DNA of 64,000 bases from Cytobacillus firmus. GTDB taxonomy: Bacteria > Bacillota > Bacilli > Bacillales > Cytobacillaceae. The position numbers were made by a program, and so were the translations under genes. Numbering within the stretch: the first letter of the stretch is position 1; the number at the start of each line of letters is the position of its first letter. The stretch is taken from positions 30,505 to 94,504 of the forward strand of contig NZ_JAMBOJ010000012.1 in NCBI RefSeq assembly GCF_023715565.1, given 5' to 3'. Of the stretch, positions 57,327-64,000 are shown piece by piece. The notes under the pieces are model-generated. The model was not told the DNA's origin and made no database searches. It saw only the letters and a list, made by a program, of their open reading frames with translations.

Positions 57327-58166
57327 TTTGCTGCCAAGCACTTTCTCATTCCGCTCCATTACACGGCGGGAATAGCCCTCAAACAGGCCTGCCTCTCCAT
57401 TTGTCAGCTGCCCTGCATAAAGGCGGCCGGATTTCCTTTTTAAGGCCTGGAGAAAGCGGAGCATTACATCCTGAACCGTCAGCTCTGTCCCAAGTAATTC
57501 CGACAGTGATGCCATGACTGCGGGCTGAATTTCAGGGTATTCGAATTTCGTCTGTTCCTCTTTTTTAGCAAGTGAATAGAATTTGCCAATCAGGTCGGCC
57601 CGCTCACTTCCGCTTCCATCCACACACAGATAGATTTGCACAGCTACGCCATTGCGGAGGCGCCTCTGCGAAATACCGGCAAACTTCTGTCCCCCGATGC
57701 TTAAATCATAGCTTCCCGGGCAATAGGAACCAACAATTTCACGGGCTTCTATTTCCTTATGAAAATCAGAAAACATTTCCTGAATGAGGAGCCACATCGC
57801 ATCATAGCCGCGGTTGATATCAATCCCCTTTTCCCTTTCAGGAAAAATCAGCGAAATATTAAGGACCCCCTGATCCAGGACAACGGCAAGGCCGCCGGAG
57901 TTTCGGACGATCACTTCATACCCCTGGCTTCTTAGAAAATGAATGCCTTCATTCAGAAAAGGAAGTCTCGTATCCTGGATGCCAAGCACGATTGTATTAT
58001 GATGCACCCATGTTCTAGCAGTGGCAGGCGCCGTGCCTGCTCCGACAGAAGCACAGAGTGTATCATCCATTCCAAATGAGTGCAGGGCATTTAAGTGGAT
58101 TCCCGCAGCGGACTGGTCAATGACCCGCCATTCTTCCTGAAAAAGCAAATCTTGTTGCGAATTCAT
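57324..58166 (-). CDS. lipL: Octanoyl-[GcvH]:protein N-octanoyltransferase
   Basis: LipL moves octanoyl or lipoyl from GcvH to the E2 subunits of dehydrogenase complexes by amidotransfer. The 280-residue protein has the lipoate-ligase fold with [19 protein letters not shown] and the catalytic Cys149 in [21 protein letters not shown]. The ATG follows AAGGGGATC. In B. subtilis it is ywfL, next to pta, as here. Confidence 0.95.
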   Translation of the reverse strand: MNSQQDLLFQEEWRVIDQSAAGIHLNALHSFGMDDTLCASVGAGTAPATARTWVHHNTIVLGIQDTRLPFLNEGIHFLRSQGYEVIVRNSGGLAVVLDQGVLNISLIFPEREKGIDINRGYDAMWLLIQEMFSDFHKEIEAREIVGSYCPGSYDLSIGGQKFAGISQRRLRNGVAVQIYLCVDGSGSERADLIGKFYSLAKKEEQTKFEYPEIQPAVMASLSELLGTELTVQDVMLRFLQALKRKSGRLYAGQLTNGEAGLFEGYSRRVMERNEKVLGSK

Positions 58167-58339
58167 CTTTATTTGATCCCCTTTTGCCGATAATATCGGG
58201 TAACCGGCAGAATTTATCTATTGTAATCGCAGTATCAATTAGATTATTGGCCTAAACTGCAGCTTTATTGTTTAATGATCATTTTTATCGGCCATATTCG
58301 AACCTTTACCGGCCAATGGCCATATCCAGATACATTATA

Positions 58340-58376
58340 GCAAAAAAGCCAGTCACAAGGGACCGGCTTCTAAAAT
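58340..58376 (-). terminator. pta terminator
   Basis: The minus strand reads AAGCCGGTCCCTTGTGACTGGCTTTTTTGC. Confidence 0.82.
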
Positions 58377-58382
58377 GGTTTA

Positions 58383-59360
58383 TTATTGATGTAAAGCCTG
58401 AGCTGCTGTAATTAAAGCAAGCTTATAGACATCTTCCTCGTTGCAGCCGCGGGACAGGTCATTGACCGGGCGGTTCAGGCCTTGAAGGATTGGCCCCACT
58501 GCTTCGAAGTTTCCAAGGCGCTGGGCAATTTTGTAGCCGATGTTGCCGGCTTCCAGGCTAGGGAAAACAAATACATTGGCGTCCCCCTGGATTGGTGAAT
58601 CTGGAGCTTTTTTCTCTGCCACAGATGGAACAAATGCCGCATCAAATTGGAATTCCCCATCGATGATCAATAGCGGATCGCGAACCTTTGCCGCTTCAAG
58701 TGCCGCTGAAACCTTTTCTGTTTCAGGAGACTTGGCAGAACCTTTTGTCGAGAAGCTCAGCATAGCTACACGCGGTTCGATATCGAACATTCTGGCTGTC
58801 TTCGCACTTTCAATCGCAATTTCCGCCAGGTCCTGGCTGTCAGGCGAGATGTTGATGGCACAATCGGCGAAAACATATCTCTCATCGTCACGGACCATGA
58901 TGAAGACACCTGACGTTTTGCTCACGCCTTCCTTCGTTTTAATAATTTGAAGTGCCGGGCGCACCGTATCAGCTGTCGAATGCGCTGCACCACTCACTAG
59001 TCCATCTGCTTTATTCGCATAGACAAGCATAGTACCGAAATAGTTTTCATCCAGAAGGATCCGGCGTGCATCTTCTTCTGTCGCTTTGCCTTTACGTCTT
59101 TCAACAAATGCAGCCACAAGCTCATCCATCATTAAAAAGCTGCTTGGGTCATAAATTTCAGCTGAATCCAGGCTGATATCCATGTCTTTTGCTTTTGCTT
59201 CAATTTCGGCGATGTTTCCAATCAGGATTGGAGTGATGATTTTTTCCGCAGCCAATCTTCCTGCAGCCGCTAAAATACGCTCATCCTGTCCTTCCGGAAA
59301 AACGATTCGTAAATTCTGCCCTGTTACTTTTTCTTTCAATACTGTGAATAAGTCACTCAT
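58383..59360 (-). CDS. pta: Phosphate acetyltransferase
   Basis: Pta interconverts acetyl-CoA and acetyl phosphate in the overflow (acetate) pathway. The 325-residue protein is the short single-domain form with RIVFPEGQDERILAAA, VSGAAHSTADTVRPALQI and SLEAGNIGYKIAQRLG. The ATG at 59360 is 7 nt after AGGAGG. A perfect cre site lies upstream at an activating position. Confidence 0.97.
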   Translation of the reverse strand: MSDLFTVLKEKVTGQNLRIVFPEGQDERILAAAGRLAAEKIITPILIGNIAEIEAKAKDMDISLDSAEIYDPSSFLMMDELVAAFVERRKGKATEEDARRILLDENYFGTMLVYANKADGLVSGAAHSTADTVRPALQIIKTKEGVSKTSGVFIMVRDDERYVFADCAINISPDSQDLAEIAIESAKTARMFDIEPRVAMLSFSTKGSAKSPETEKVSAALEAAKVRDPLLIIDGEFQFDAAFVPSVAEKKAPDSPIQGDANVFVFPSLEAGNIGYKIAQRLGNFEAVGPILQGLNRPVNDLSRGCNEEDVYKLALITAAQALHQ

Positions 59361-59427
59361 GCTAATTCCTCCTACGGCCATAATTTTTTCCGTTCAAATT
59401 AATAGAATTTCTCCTATATACTCCCTT

Positions 59428-59483
59428 AGAATACTCTTCATCCTAAGAATTTCAAGGAGTTCACCTACTGTTAGCGTTTCCAA
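59428..59483 (-). promoter_or_regulatory. pta promoter with upstream activating cre
   Basis: The minus strand has TTGAAA (59450-59455), a 16-nt spacer and TATTCT (59428-59433). TTGGAAACGCTAACA (59469-59483) matches the CcpA cre consensus at every defined base. It is centred about 55 nt before the expected start site, where CcpA activates rather than represses. Confidence 0.75.
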
Positions 59484-59600
59484 CTAAAATGTTTTTGTTT
59501 TCGGTAAATTTCCAATAATAAATAACCTTCTGCTGGCGCAGCTTCATACCTTTTTTAAGATATCCATAATTTCCTCTTTGTAAACGGGTTTTCAATGATG

Positions 59601-59649
59601 GTGACAGGTACCTATACCAGTTCGCCTAACTGGTATAGGTACCTGTCAC
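59601..59649. repeat. 49-nt palindromic repeat (type A), copy 4
   Basis: Perfect 20-bp arms GTGACAGGTACCTATACCAG around loop TTCGCCTAA. It lies between the divergent pta and hemQ promoters. Confidence 0.93.
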
Positions 59650-59749
59650 CACTACGATTTCCAACATTTCAAGTTTTGTACACATGTTAATTGGAGAAAC
59701 TATGGTATAGTAGGGATGAGATTTTCAGTACATATTAGGAGTGATTATA

Positions 59750-60493
59750 ATGAGTGAAGCAGCAGTAACGCTTGATGGCTGGTATTGTTTACATGACTTC
59801 CGCACAGTTGATTGGACAACTTGGAAAATGGTTCCCAGCGAAGAGCGCCAGGCAGCGATCCACGAATTTATGGCCCTAGTGGACAAGTGGAACACAACAC
59901 AAAGAGAGAAAAACGGCAGTCATGCCCTTTATACAATTGTCGGCCAAAAAGCTGATTTTATGATGATGATCTTGAGGCCTACTATGGAAGAGCTGAATGA
60001 AATTGAAAACGAATTCAACAAATCAAAATTAGCTGAATTCACGATTCCGGTTCATTCGTATGTGTCTGTGGTCGAGCTGAGCAACTATCTGCCGGCAGGA
60101 GAAGATCCATACCAGAATCCGCAGATCCTTGCTCGCCTTTACCCTGAGCTTCCAAAAGCGAAGCATGTCTGCTTCTATCCGATGGACAAGCGCCGCCAGG
60201 GGAATGATAACTGGTACATGCTTCCGATGGAAGACCGCCGCAACATGATGCGCAGCCATGGCATGATCGGCCGCCAGTATGCCGGCAAGGTAAAACAGAT
60301 CATCACAGGCTCTGTTGGCTTCGATGATTACGAATGGGGCGTTACCCTTTTCTCTGACGATGTTCTTCAATTTAAAAAGCTTGTATATGAAATGCGCTTT
60401 GATGAAGTAAGTGCCCGCTACGGCGAATTCGGCTCTTTCTTCGTTGGAAACATTCTCGAAGAGGACAAAGTAGAACAGTTCCTTCACATTTAA
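59750..60493 (+). CDS. hemQ: Coproheme decarboxylase HemQ
   Basis: HemQ converts coproheme to heme b in the Gram-positive pathway. The 247-residue protein is chlorite-dismutase-like, with [18 protein letters not shown] at the start, [15 protein letters not shown], then [19 protein letters not shown] with the heme-ligand His/Tyr region. The ATG at 59750 is 8 nt after AGGAG; the GTG at 59741 overlaps that site. It follows pta divergently, as ywfI in B. subtilis. Confidence 0.96.
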   Translation: MSEAAVTLDGWYCLHDFRTVDWTTWKMVPSEERQAAIHEFMALVDKWNTTQREKNGSHALYTIVGQKADFMMMILRPTMEELNEIENEFNKSKLAEFTIPVHSYVSVVELSNYLPAGEDPYQNPQILARLYPELPKAKHVCFYPMDKRRQGNDNWYMLPMEDRRNMMRSHGMIGRQYAGKVKQIITGSVGFDDYEWGVTLFSDDVLQFKKLVYEMRFDEVSARYGEFGSFFVGNILEEDKVEQFLHI

Positions 60494-60496
60494 GGA

Positions 60497-60535
60497 TTAA
60501 AGCTCCCGGCTTCTGCTGGGAGTTTTTCTTTTTCT
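60497..60535 (+). terminator. hemQ terminator
   Basis: AGCTCCCGGC, TTCT-type loop, GCTGGGAGTTTTTCTTTTTC, right after the stop. Confidence 0.85.
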
Positions 60536-60676
60536 TCCGGTTATAAAAAAACATGCCCCTACATAGTAATGAAATAGTGAGTTTCTATTTTAAATTCAAC
60601 CCGCAGGACTGTCCGACAGTCTACTCTCAAACACGCGGATAGAACATGCTGATTTTAATACTTAGGAGGGACTAAA

Positions 60677-61183
60677 TTGAGTCAATCAAATTATGGTCAA
60701 TACCCTTATTATGGTTACCAGCAGCGTTATAGCGACGGCACTCAAATGCCGCAGAACTTTCAGGGCCAGCCTCAGTTTCAACCCGCACAGACAGGCGGAG
60801 CCATGCCAGGTGCGGGCTCGGGCGGAATGTTTCCAGGTGGAGCAGGCGGTGGCGGCGGAATGGGTGGCACGACAGCTTCTCCATCTGTTCCGGGAATGCT
60901 TCCCCTTGAACAATCCTATATCGAAAACATTCTACGCCTGAACAAAGGGAAACTTGCGACTGTTTATGCTACGTTTGAGAACAACACGGAATGGAACGCC
61001 AAAATATTCAAAGGTCTCATTGAAGCGGCCGGACGTGACCACTTGATTCTGAGCGATCCTCAAACAGGTCAGCGTATCCTTCTTCCGATGATCTACTTAG
61101 ACTATGTGACGTTTGATGAGGAGATCGAATATGAATATCCATTTGGTGGAGGACAGGGACTGTCGCAGTATCCGCCGAGATAA
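60677..61183 (+). CDS. gerQ: Spore coat protein GerQ
   Basis: GerQ is a coat protein that positions the cortex-lytic enzyme CwlJ and is crosslinked by transglutaminase. The 168-residue protein has a Tyr/Gln/Gly-rich N-terminus (1-75, crosslinkable Gln) and the conserved domain (80-160) with ENILRLNKGKLATVYATFEN and LPMIYLDYVTFDEEIEYEYP. The start is TTG, after GGAGGG. A possible sigma-E promoter (ATA near 60543, CATAGTAAT near 60562) is weak. Confidence 0.95.
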   Translation: MSQSNYGQYPYYGYQQRYSDGTQMPQNFQGQPQFQPAQTGGAMPGAGSGGMFPGGAGGGGGMGGTTASPSVPGMLPLEQSYIENILRLNKGKLATVYATFENNTEWNAKIFKGLIEAAGRDHLILSDPQTGQRILLPMIYLDYVTFDEEIEYEYPFGGGQGLSQYPPR

Positions 61184-61240
61184 CTGGAAAGGCTTTTCTT
61201 CTGACAGCTGAAAACGTCAGCACATTGCCACCTTCCACAA

Positions 61241-61282
61241 CAAAAAGGAGCTTTGACCCCAAGTCAAAGCTCCTTTGCTTTT
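61241..61282. terminator. Bidirectional terminator between gerQ and ywdK
   Basis: AAAGGAGCTTTGAC, CCCAA-type loop, GTCAAAGCTCCTTT with A/T runs on both sides. Confidence 0.9.
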
Positions 61283-61652
61283 ATAAATATTTCACTGCAG
61301 CAATGATCAGCAGTACCCAGGCCGCAAGGAATGAGACTCCTCCCAGCGGTGTGATGGCACCAAGTATGCTGATTTTCGTTAAAGTCAGCACATATAGGCT
61401 TCCTGAGAATAGGATGATGCCGATCACCATCAGCCAGCCTGACCACGATAATAAAGATGATGCCGGCAGCTTGCCAAGCAGAACGCCTATGATTATAAGG
61501 CCCGTTGCATGGAACATCTGGTAGGTTACACCTGTTTGCCATGTCTCTAAATACTTTGGCTCCACTCTTCCTTCAAGTCCATGAGCTCCGAAAGCCCCTA
61601 ATGCGACTGATAAAAAGGCATTAATTGCCCCAATGATAATGAATAGCTTCAT
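61281..61652 (-). CDS. ywdK: DUF423 family membrane protein (YwdK)
   Basis: This membrane protein of about 123 residues has four helices and the DUF423 opening FIIIGAINAFLSVALGAFGAHGLEG. Function unknown. The ATG at 61652 follows GGGGACT; an in-frame GTG at 61664 is possible. It begins 26 nt after ywdI. Confidence 0.88.
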   Translation of the reverse strand: MKLFIIIGAINAFLSVALGAFGAHGLEGRVEPKYLETWQTGVTYQMFHATGLIIIGVLLGKLPASSLLSWSGWLMVIGIILFSGSLYVLTLTKISILGAITPLGGVSFLAAWVLLIIAAVKYL

Positions 61653-61678
61653 AGTCCCCTGCACCTCTTATCCTTTTA

Positions 61679-61954
61679 TTAAAAATCGAACAATGAATCG
61701 CCATTCGCCTCATCATCCATCTGCATTTTCTTTGGCTGCAGATTTGCCGGCTGAGCTGCTGGCGGCGCATTGTATGTATGGCTAATAGACGAAACAGCAC
61801 CTACATTTCCTGCATCCGACTCATCCAAAACCAGCTCGCATAACGACTTGATCGCCTGCACTCTTTCTCTGATTCTTGCGTCGGAAGAGCTGCTTTTCGC
61901 TTCCAGCAATTCCTTTTCCATCTTTCCTAATAGCTTTTGAACAGAGATATTCAA
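61679..61954 (-). CDS. ywdI: YwdI family protein
   Basis: This 91-residue protein has an N-terminal helical half (VQKLLGKMEKELLEAKSSSS and RIRERVQAIKSLCELVL) and a Pro/Gln-rich tail ending SLFDF. Function unknown. The start is TTG, 6 nt after AGAGGTG. It is the promoter-proximal partner of ywdK. Confidence 0.85.
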   Translation of the reverse strand: MNISVQKLLGKMEKELLEAKSSSSDARIRERVQAIKSLCELVLDESDAGNVGAVSSISHTYNAPPAAQPANLQPKKMQMDDEANGDSLFDF

Positions 61955-62014
61955 CCTCTACACCTCTTTCTATAAGGCTCTTTTCGTATAAATTGTTGCT
62001 TTTCGCTTATCAAT

Positions 62015-62215
62015 GTTGTCCGTTGATTGCAGTGAGAGGATGCTCAGCGAACCACGGGGCGGGCGGTGAGCCTCCTCGACGCTAAGAGTCTGTGGGATCT
62101 CACCTGTCCCGCTACTCCCGTAGGACGTTGAATAGGCTACCTTGAGTAAACACCGCACGAAGAGAATGTGAATGCATTTTCGAGGATCTAACACCTTCCA
62201 CTACAATCAACTCAG
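62015..62215. mobile_element. MITE-like element, longest copy
   Basis: About 201 nt begins GTTGTCCGTTGATTGCAGTG, ends TTCCACTACAATCAACTCAG and has the shared TTTTCGAGGATC and GTAGGACGTTGAATAGGCT blocks. The ends GTTGATTGCAGTG and CACTACAATCAAC are inverted. It lies downstream of the small Cys-rich gene. Confidence 0.72.
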
Positions 62216-62348
62216 TAAATATAATATAAATAGCACCAAACTTTGCGAAAACAACCTTCTATAAAAAAGCAGCCATTGCCCATCCCCGGCATTCAGGGAG
62301 GAAAACTGCTTGTTTAAAACGGCCAGAATGACCAGCATATCAAGTTTA

Positions 62349-62519
62349 TCAGGTTTTCTTTTCAAAACGCAAACAGGGATTGCCTGATGCCCGGAAAACT
62401 TCGAGAGAGGGCAGCTGACTTGTTTTAAACTGAAAGGCCCTGCAGCCTTTTGGATGGTTCCGATCCCAGGTCACATAGAAATATTTACACTTAAAACAAT
62501 CGATTTTCTGTGAACTCAT
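62349..62519 (-). CDS. Small cysteine-rich protein next to ung
   Basis: This 56-residue protein has CFKCKYFYVTWDRNHPKGCR and a later NPCLRF, four cysteines that suggest a small zinc ribbon. Similar short proteins occur beside ung in Bacillaceae, as I recall; function unknown. The ATG at 62519 follows GGAG. It starts 83 nt after the ung stop, same strand. Confidence 0.75.
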   Translation of the reverse strand: MSSQKIDCFKCKYFYVTWDRNHPKGCRAFQFKTSQLPSLEVFRASGNPCLRFEKKT

Positions 62520-62602
62520 TTCTTTTCTCCTTTATCACAGAGCATATTTCGAGCACTTCCTGCAAAAAACGGTTTGTTTCACGTGAAACATGGCGAAACA
62601 AA

Positions 62603-63280
62603 TTAGAGATTGGGAATTTGCCAGTCAATCGGCTCCTCTCCAAGCTTCTTTAAGATCTCATTCGTTTTTGAAAATGGCCTGCTCCCAAAGAACCCTTTTC
62701 TGGCCGAAAACGGGCTGGGATGCGGCGATTTTATGATAAAGTGTTTGGAGTCGTCAATTAGCACTTTTTTTTCCTGTGCCGGTTTTCCCCATAAAATAAA
62801 AACAATGGGCCGATCCCGCTCATTCAATTTTTGGATAACCGTGTCGGTAAACGTTTCCCATCCTTGCCCCTTATGCGAATGCGCCTGCCCTTTGCGGACG
62901 GTCAGAACGGTATTCAGGAGCAGTACCCCTTCCTGAGCCCATTTTATTAAATATCCATTATCTGGCACGCTGAAGCCCAGATCCTCCTGCATTTCCTTGA
63001 ATATATTTTTCAGTGAAGGAGGCAGCTTTACATCAGCCTTAACCGAAAAGCTTAATCCATGTGCCTGCCCCGGTCCATGATAAGGGTCCTGCCCCAATAT
63101 CACTGCCTTTACATCTTTATAAGCTGTATACTGGAGTGCATTGAATATATCCTCCTGCTTCGGATAAATGATCTGCTCCTCATAACCCTTTTTTAAAAAA
63201 TCATGAAGATGAAGATAATAGGGTTTCTCGAATTCCTCTGCCAAAATTTCCTGCCAGTCATTTCTAAAGATACGCTTCAT
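62603..63280 (-). CDS. ung: Uracil-DNA glycosylase
   Basis: Ung removes uracil from DNA to begin base excision repair. The 225-residue family 1 enzyme has the water-activating motif [18 protein letters not shown] (about 65) and the minor-groove loop [14 protein letters not shown] (about 187). The ATG at 63280 follows GGAGGG at 11 nt. Confidence 0.97.
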   Translation of the reverse strand: MKRIFRNDWQEILAEEFEKPYYLHLHDFLKKGYEEQIIYPKQEDIFNALQYTAYKDVKAVILGQDPYHGPGQAHGLSFSVKADVKLPPSLKNIFKEMQEDLGFSVPDNGYLIKWAQEGVLLLNTVLTVRKGQAHSHKGQGWETFTDTVIQKLNERDRPIVFILWGKPAQEKKVLIDDSKHFIIKSPHPSPFSARKGFFGSRPFSKTNEILKKLGEEPIDWQIPNL

Positions 63281-63362
63281 TTGCCAACTCTCCCTCCTCT
63301 TGTTAGATGTTATTTTCATACCCAATGGCTATCATGCCATAATCTAGCATTCTTGCATACAT

Positions 63363-63387
63363 GTTTAAAAAACCTCTGAGCGGATAT
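63363..63387 (+). promoter_or_regulatory. Sigma-B promoter of the YflT-like gene
   Basis: GTTTAA (63363-63368), 13-nt spacer, GGATAT (63382-63387): one mismatch to the sigma-B consensus, about 75 nt before the ATG. Confidence 0.82.
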
Positions 63388-63462
63388 GTAATATATAGAA
63401 CGGGCAGGAAGAGCTGCCCTACAAAATAAATCTGCTAAATCTTTTAAGGAGGATGTTATATT

Positions 63463-63792
63463 ATGTATAAAATCGAAGTTGTTGAAAATGGTGTACAAGC
63501 TACTGATGCAATTGGAATGCTGCAAAGCCAGGGATTCAATAAGGACAGCATCTATATCTTCGCACATGACAAGGATCGCTCCGAGCACCTATCTGATGCT
63601 ACGGATACAGGCGAAGTCGGCATGAAGGAACAGGGCTTATTCGATTCTGTCGGAAATGTTTTCAGAAAGCGCGGAGATGAGCTTAGATCTAAATTTGAAT
63701 CTGTTGGATTAACAACAGTCGAGGCAGAACAATATGAAAAAGTATTGGATGAAGGCAAGTTAGTTATTGTAGGTACAGACGAAGCAAAATAA
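63463..63792 (+). CDS. yflT: General stress protein (YflT/GSP17M-like domain)
   Basis: This 109-residue acidic protein opens YKIEVVENGVQATDAIGML and ends KLVIVGTDEAK, the pattern of the YflT general stress domain. Its biochemical role is unknown. The ATG follows AAGGAGG. Its sigma-B promoter supports a stress-response role. Confidence 0.88.
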   Translation: MYKIEVVENGVQATDAIGMLQSQGFNKDSIYIFAHDKDRSEHLSDATDTGEVGMKEQGLFDSVGNVFRKRGDELRSKFESVGLTTVEAEQYEKVLDEGKLVIVGTDEAK

Positions 63793-63796
63793 TTAG

Positions 63797-63822
63797 AAAA
63801 TCGTCGGCGCTGGAGCTAGACA
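63797..63822. repeat. End fragment of the GGAGCTAGACA intergenic repeat
   Basis: AATCGTCGGCGCTGGAGCTA then GACAA, the right end seen in the copy at 3664. Confidence 0.4.
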
Positions 63823-63825
63823 ATA

Positions 63826-63858
63826 ATATAAAAAAAGCGATGAATTTTTCATCGCTTC
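63826..63858. terminator. Bidirectional terminator after the YflT-like gene
   Basis: AAAAAAGCGATGAA, short loop, TTCATCGCTT. A second hairpin (GGTTCGGAATAG...CATTCCGGACC, then TTTTTT) follows at 63868-63908. Confidence 0.8.
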
Positions 63859-63913
63859 AGTTTGTAGACAAAAGGGTTCGGAATAGTCTCATTCCGGACC
63901 TCTTTTTTGAATT

Positions 63914-64000
63914 TTATTGGCTTTGAAGCATTTTCAGATGATGATAGACCTCTCCGAGGTCATCTTCTAGGCCATTTCTGGACCTTGCCAAGTCCAGTTG
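63914..64000 (-). CDS. C-terminal fragment of an unidentified gene
   Basis: The window ends in this gene. The last 28 residues read ARSRNGLEDDLGEVYHHLKM near the end, then LQSQ and a stop at 63914. It looks like a hydrophilic helix; I do not recognise the family. Confidence 0.5.
   Translation of the reverse strand, partial: QLDLARSRNGLEDDLGEVYHHLKMLQSQ

Overview
The window is core chromosome of a spore-forming Bacillaceae, most likely a Cytobacillus/Mesobacillus/Bacillus-type organism. The evidence is AGGAGG-type ribosome binding sites, sporulation genes (spoIIR, spo0F, rsfA, gerQ, a YhcN-type lipoprotein) and a gene order that closely follows the Bacillus subtilis ywl-ywd region left of oriC. 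Most genes read on the minus strand, i.e. probably away from the origin, which would lie beyond the high-coordinate end. I see no rRNA, tRNA, CRISPR array, prophage, transposase gene or defence island.

Layout. 1-1700: a partial secreted hydrolase, a small membrane protein and a MerR-like coiled-coil protein with three direct repeats upstream. These sit where B. subtilis has atpI and the atp operon next to mnaA. 1.7-14.6 kb: mnaA, upp, glyA, a frameshifted anti-sigma remnant, ywlG, rpiB, a chemoreceptor, ywlE, mntP, ywlC with a strong DnaA-box cluster, ywlB, a GsiB-like stress protein, spoIIR, prmC and prfA. 14.8-25.5 kb: a DMT transporter, a sporulation lipoprotein, tdk, rpmE, rho, glpX, murA2, fsa, fbaA, spo0F and ywjG. 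25.6-28.7 kb: pyrG with its CTP-sensing leader, rpoE and a small membrane protein. 28.8-40.1 kb: a fatty-acid and branched-chain acyl-CoA block (icmF, tetR, two acyl-CoA dehydrogenases, hbd, thiolase, fadF). 40.2-43.5 kb: cls, uvsE and an EamA transporter. 43.8-52.7 kb: xapX-type protein, argS, ywiB, speB, speE, pbpG, ywhD, ywhC and ywhB. 53.5-64 kb: ywgA, ywfO, yuzB, rsfA, lipL, pta, hemQ, gerQ, ywdK, ywdI, a small Cys-rich protein, ung and a stress protein.

Regulation visible in the sequence includes two sigma-B promoters, a sigma-H-like promoter for spo0F, CcpA cre sites at pta (at an activating position) and at the thiolase operon (at a repressing position), a FadR-like operator inside the fadF promoter, and the reiterative-transcription attenuator of pyrG.

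No new gene system stands out. The unexplained signal is intergenic: 49-nt perfect palindromes with a GTGACAGG end, a related single-arm repeat that supplies the stop codons of neighbouring genes, a MITE-like element in full and collapsed forms (one inside an operon), and phrase repeats of 20, 21 and about 53 nt that are private to single loci. One of these was duplicated together with the 3' end of the tautomerase gene ywhB.
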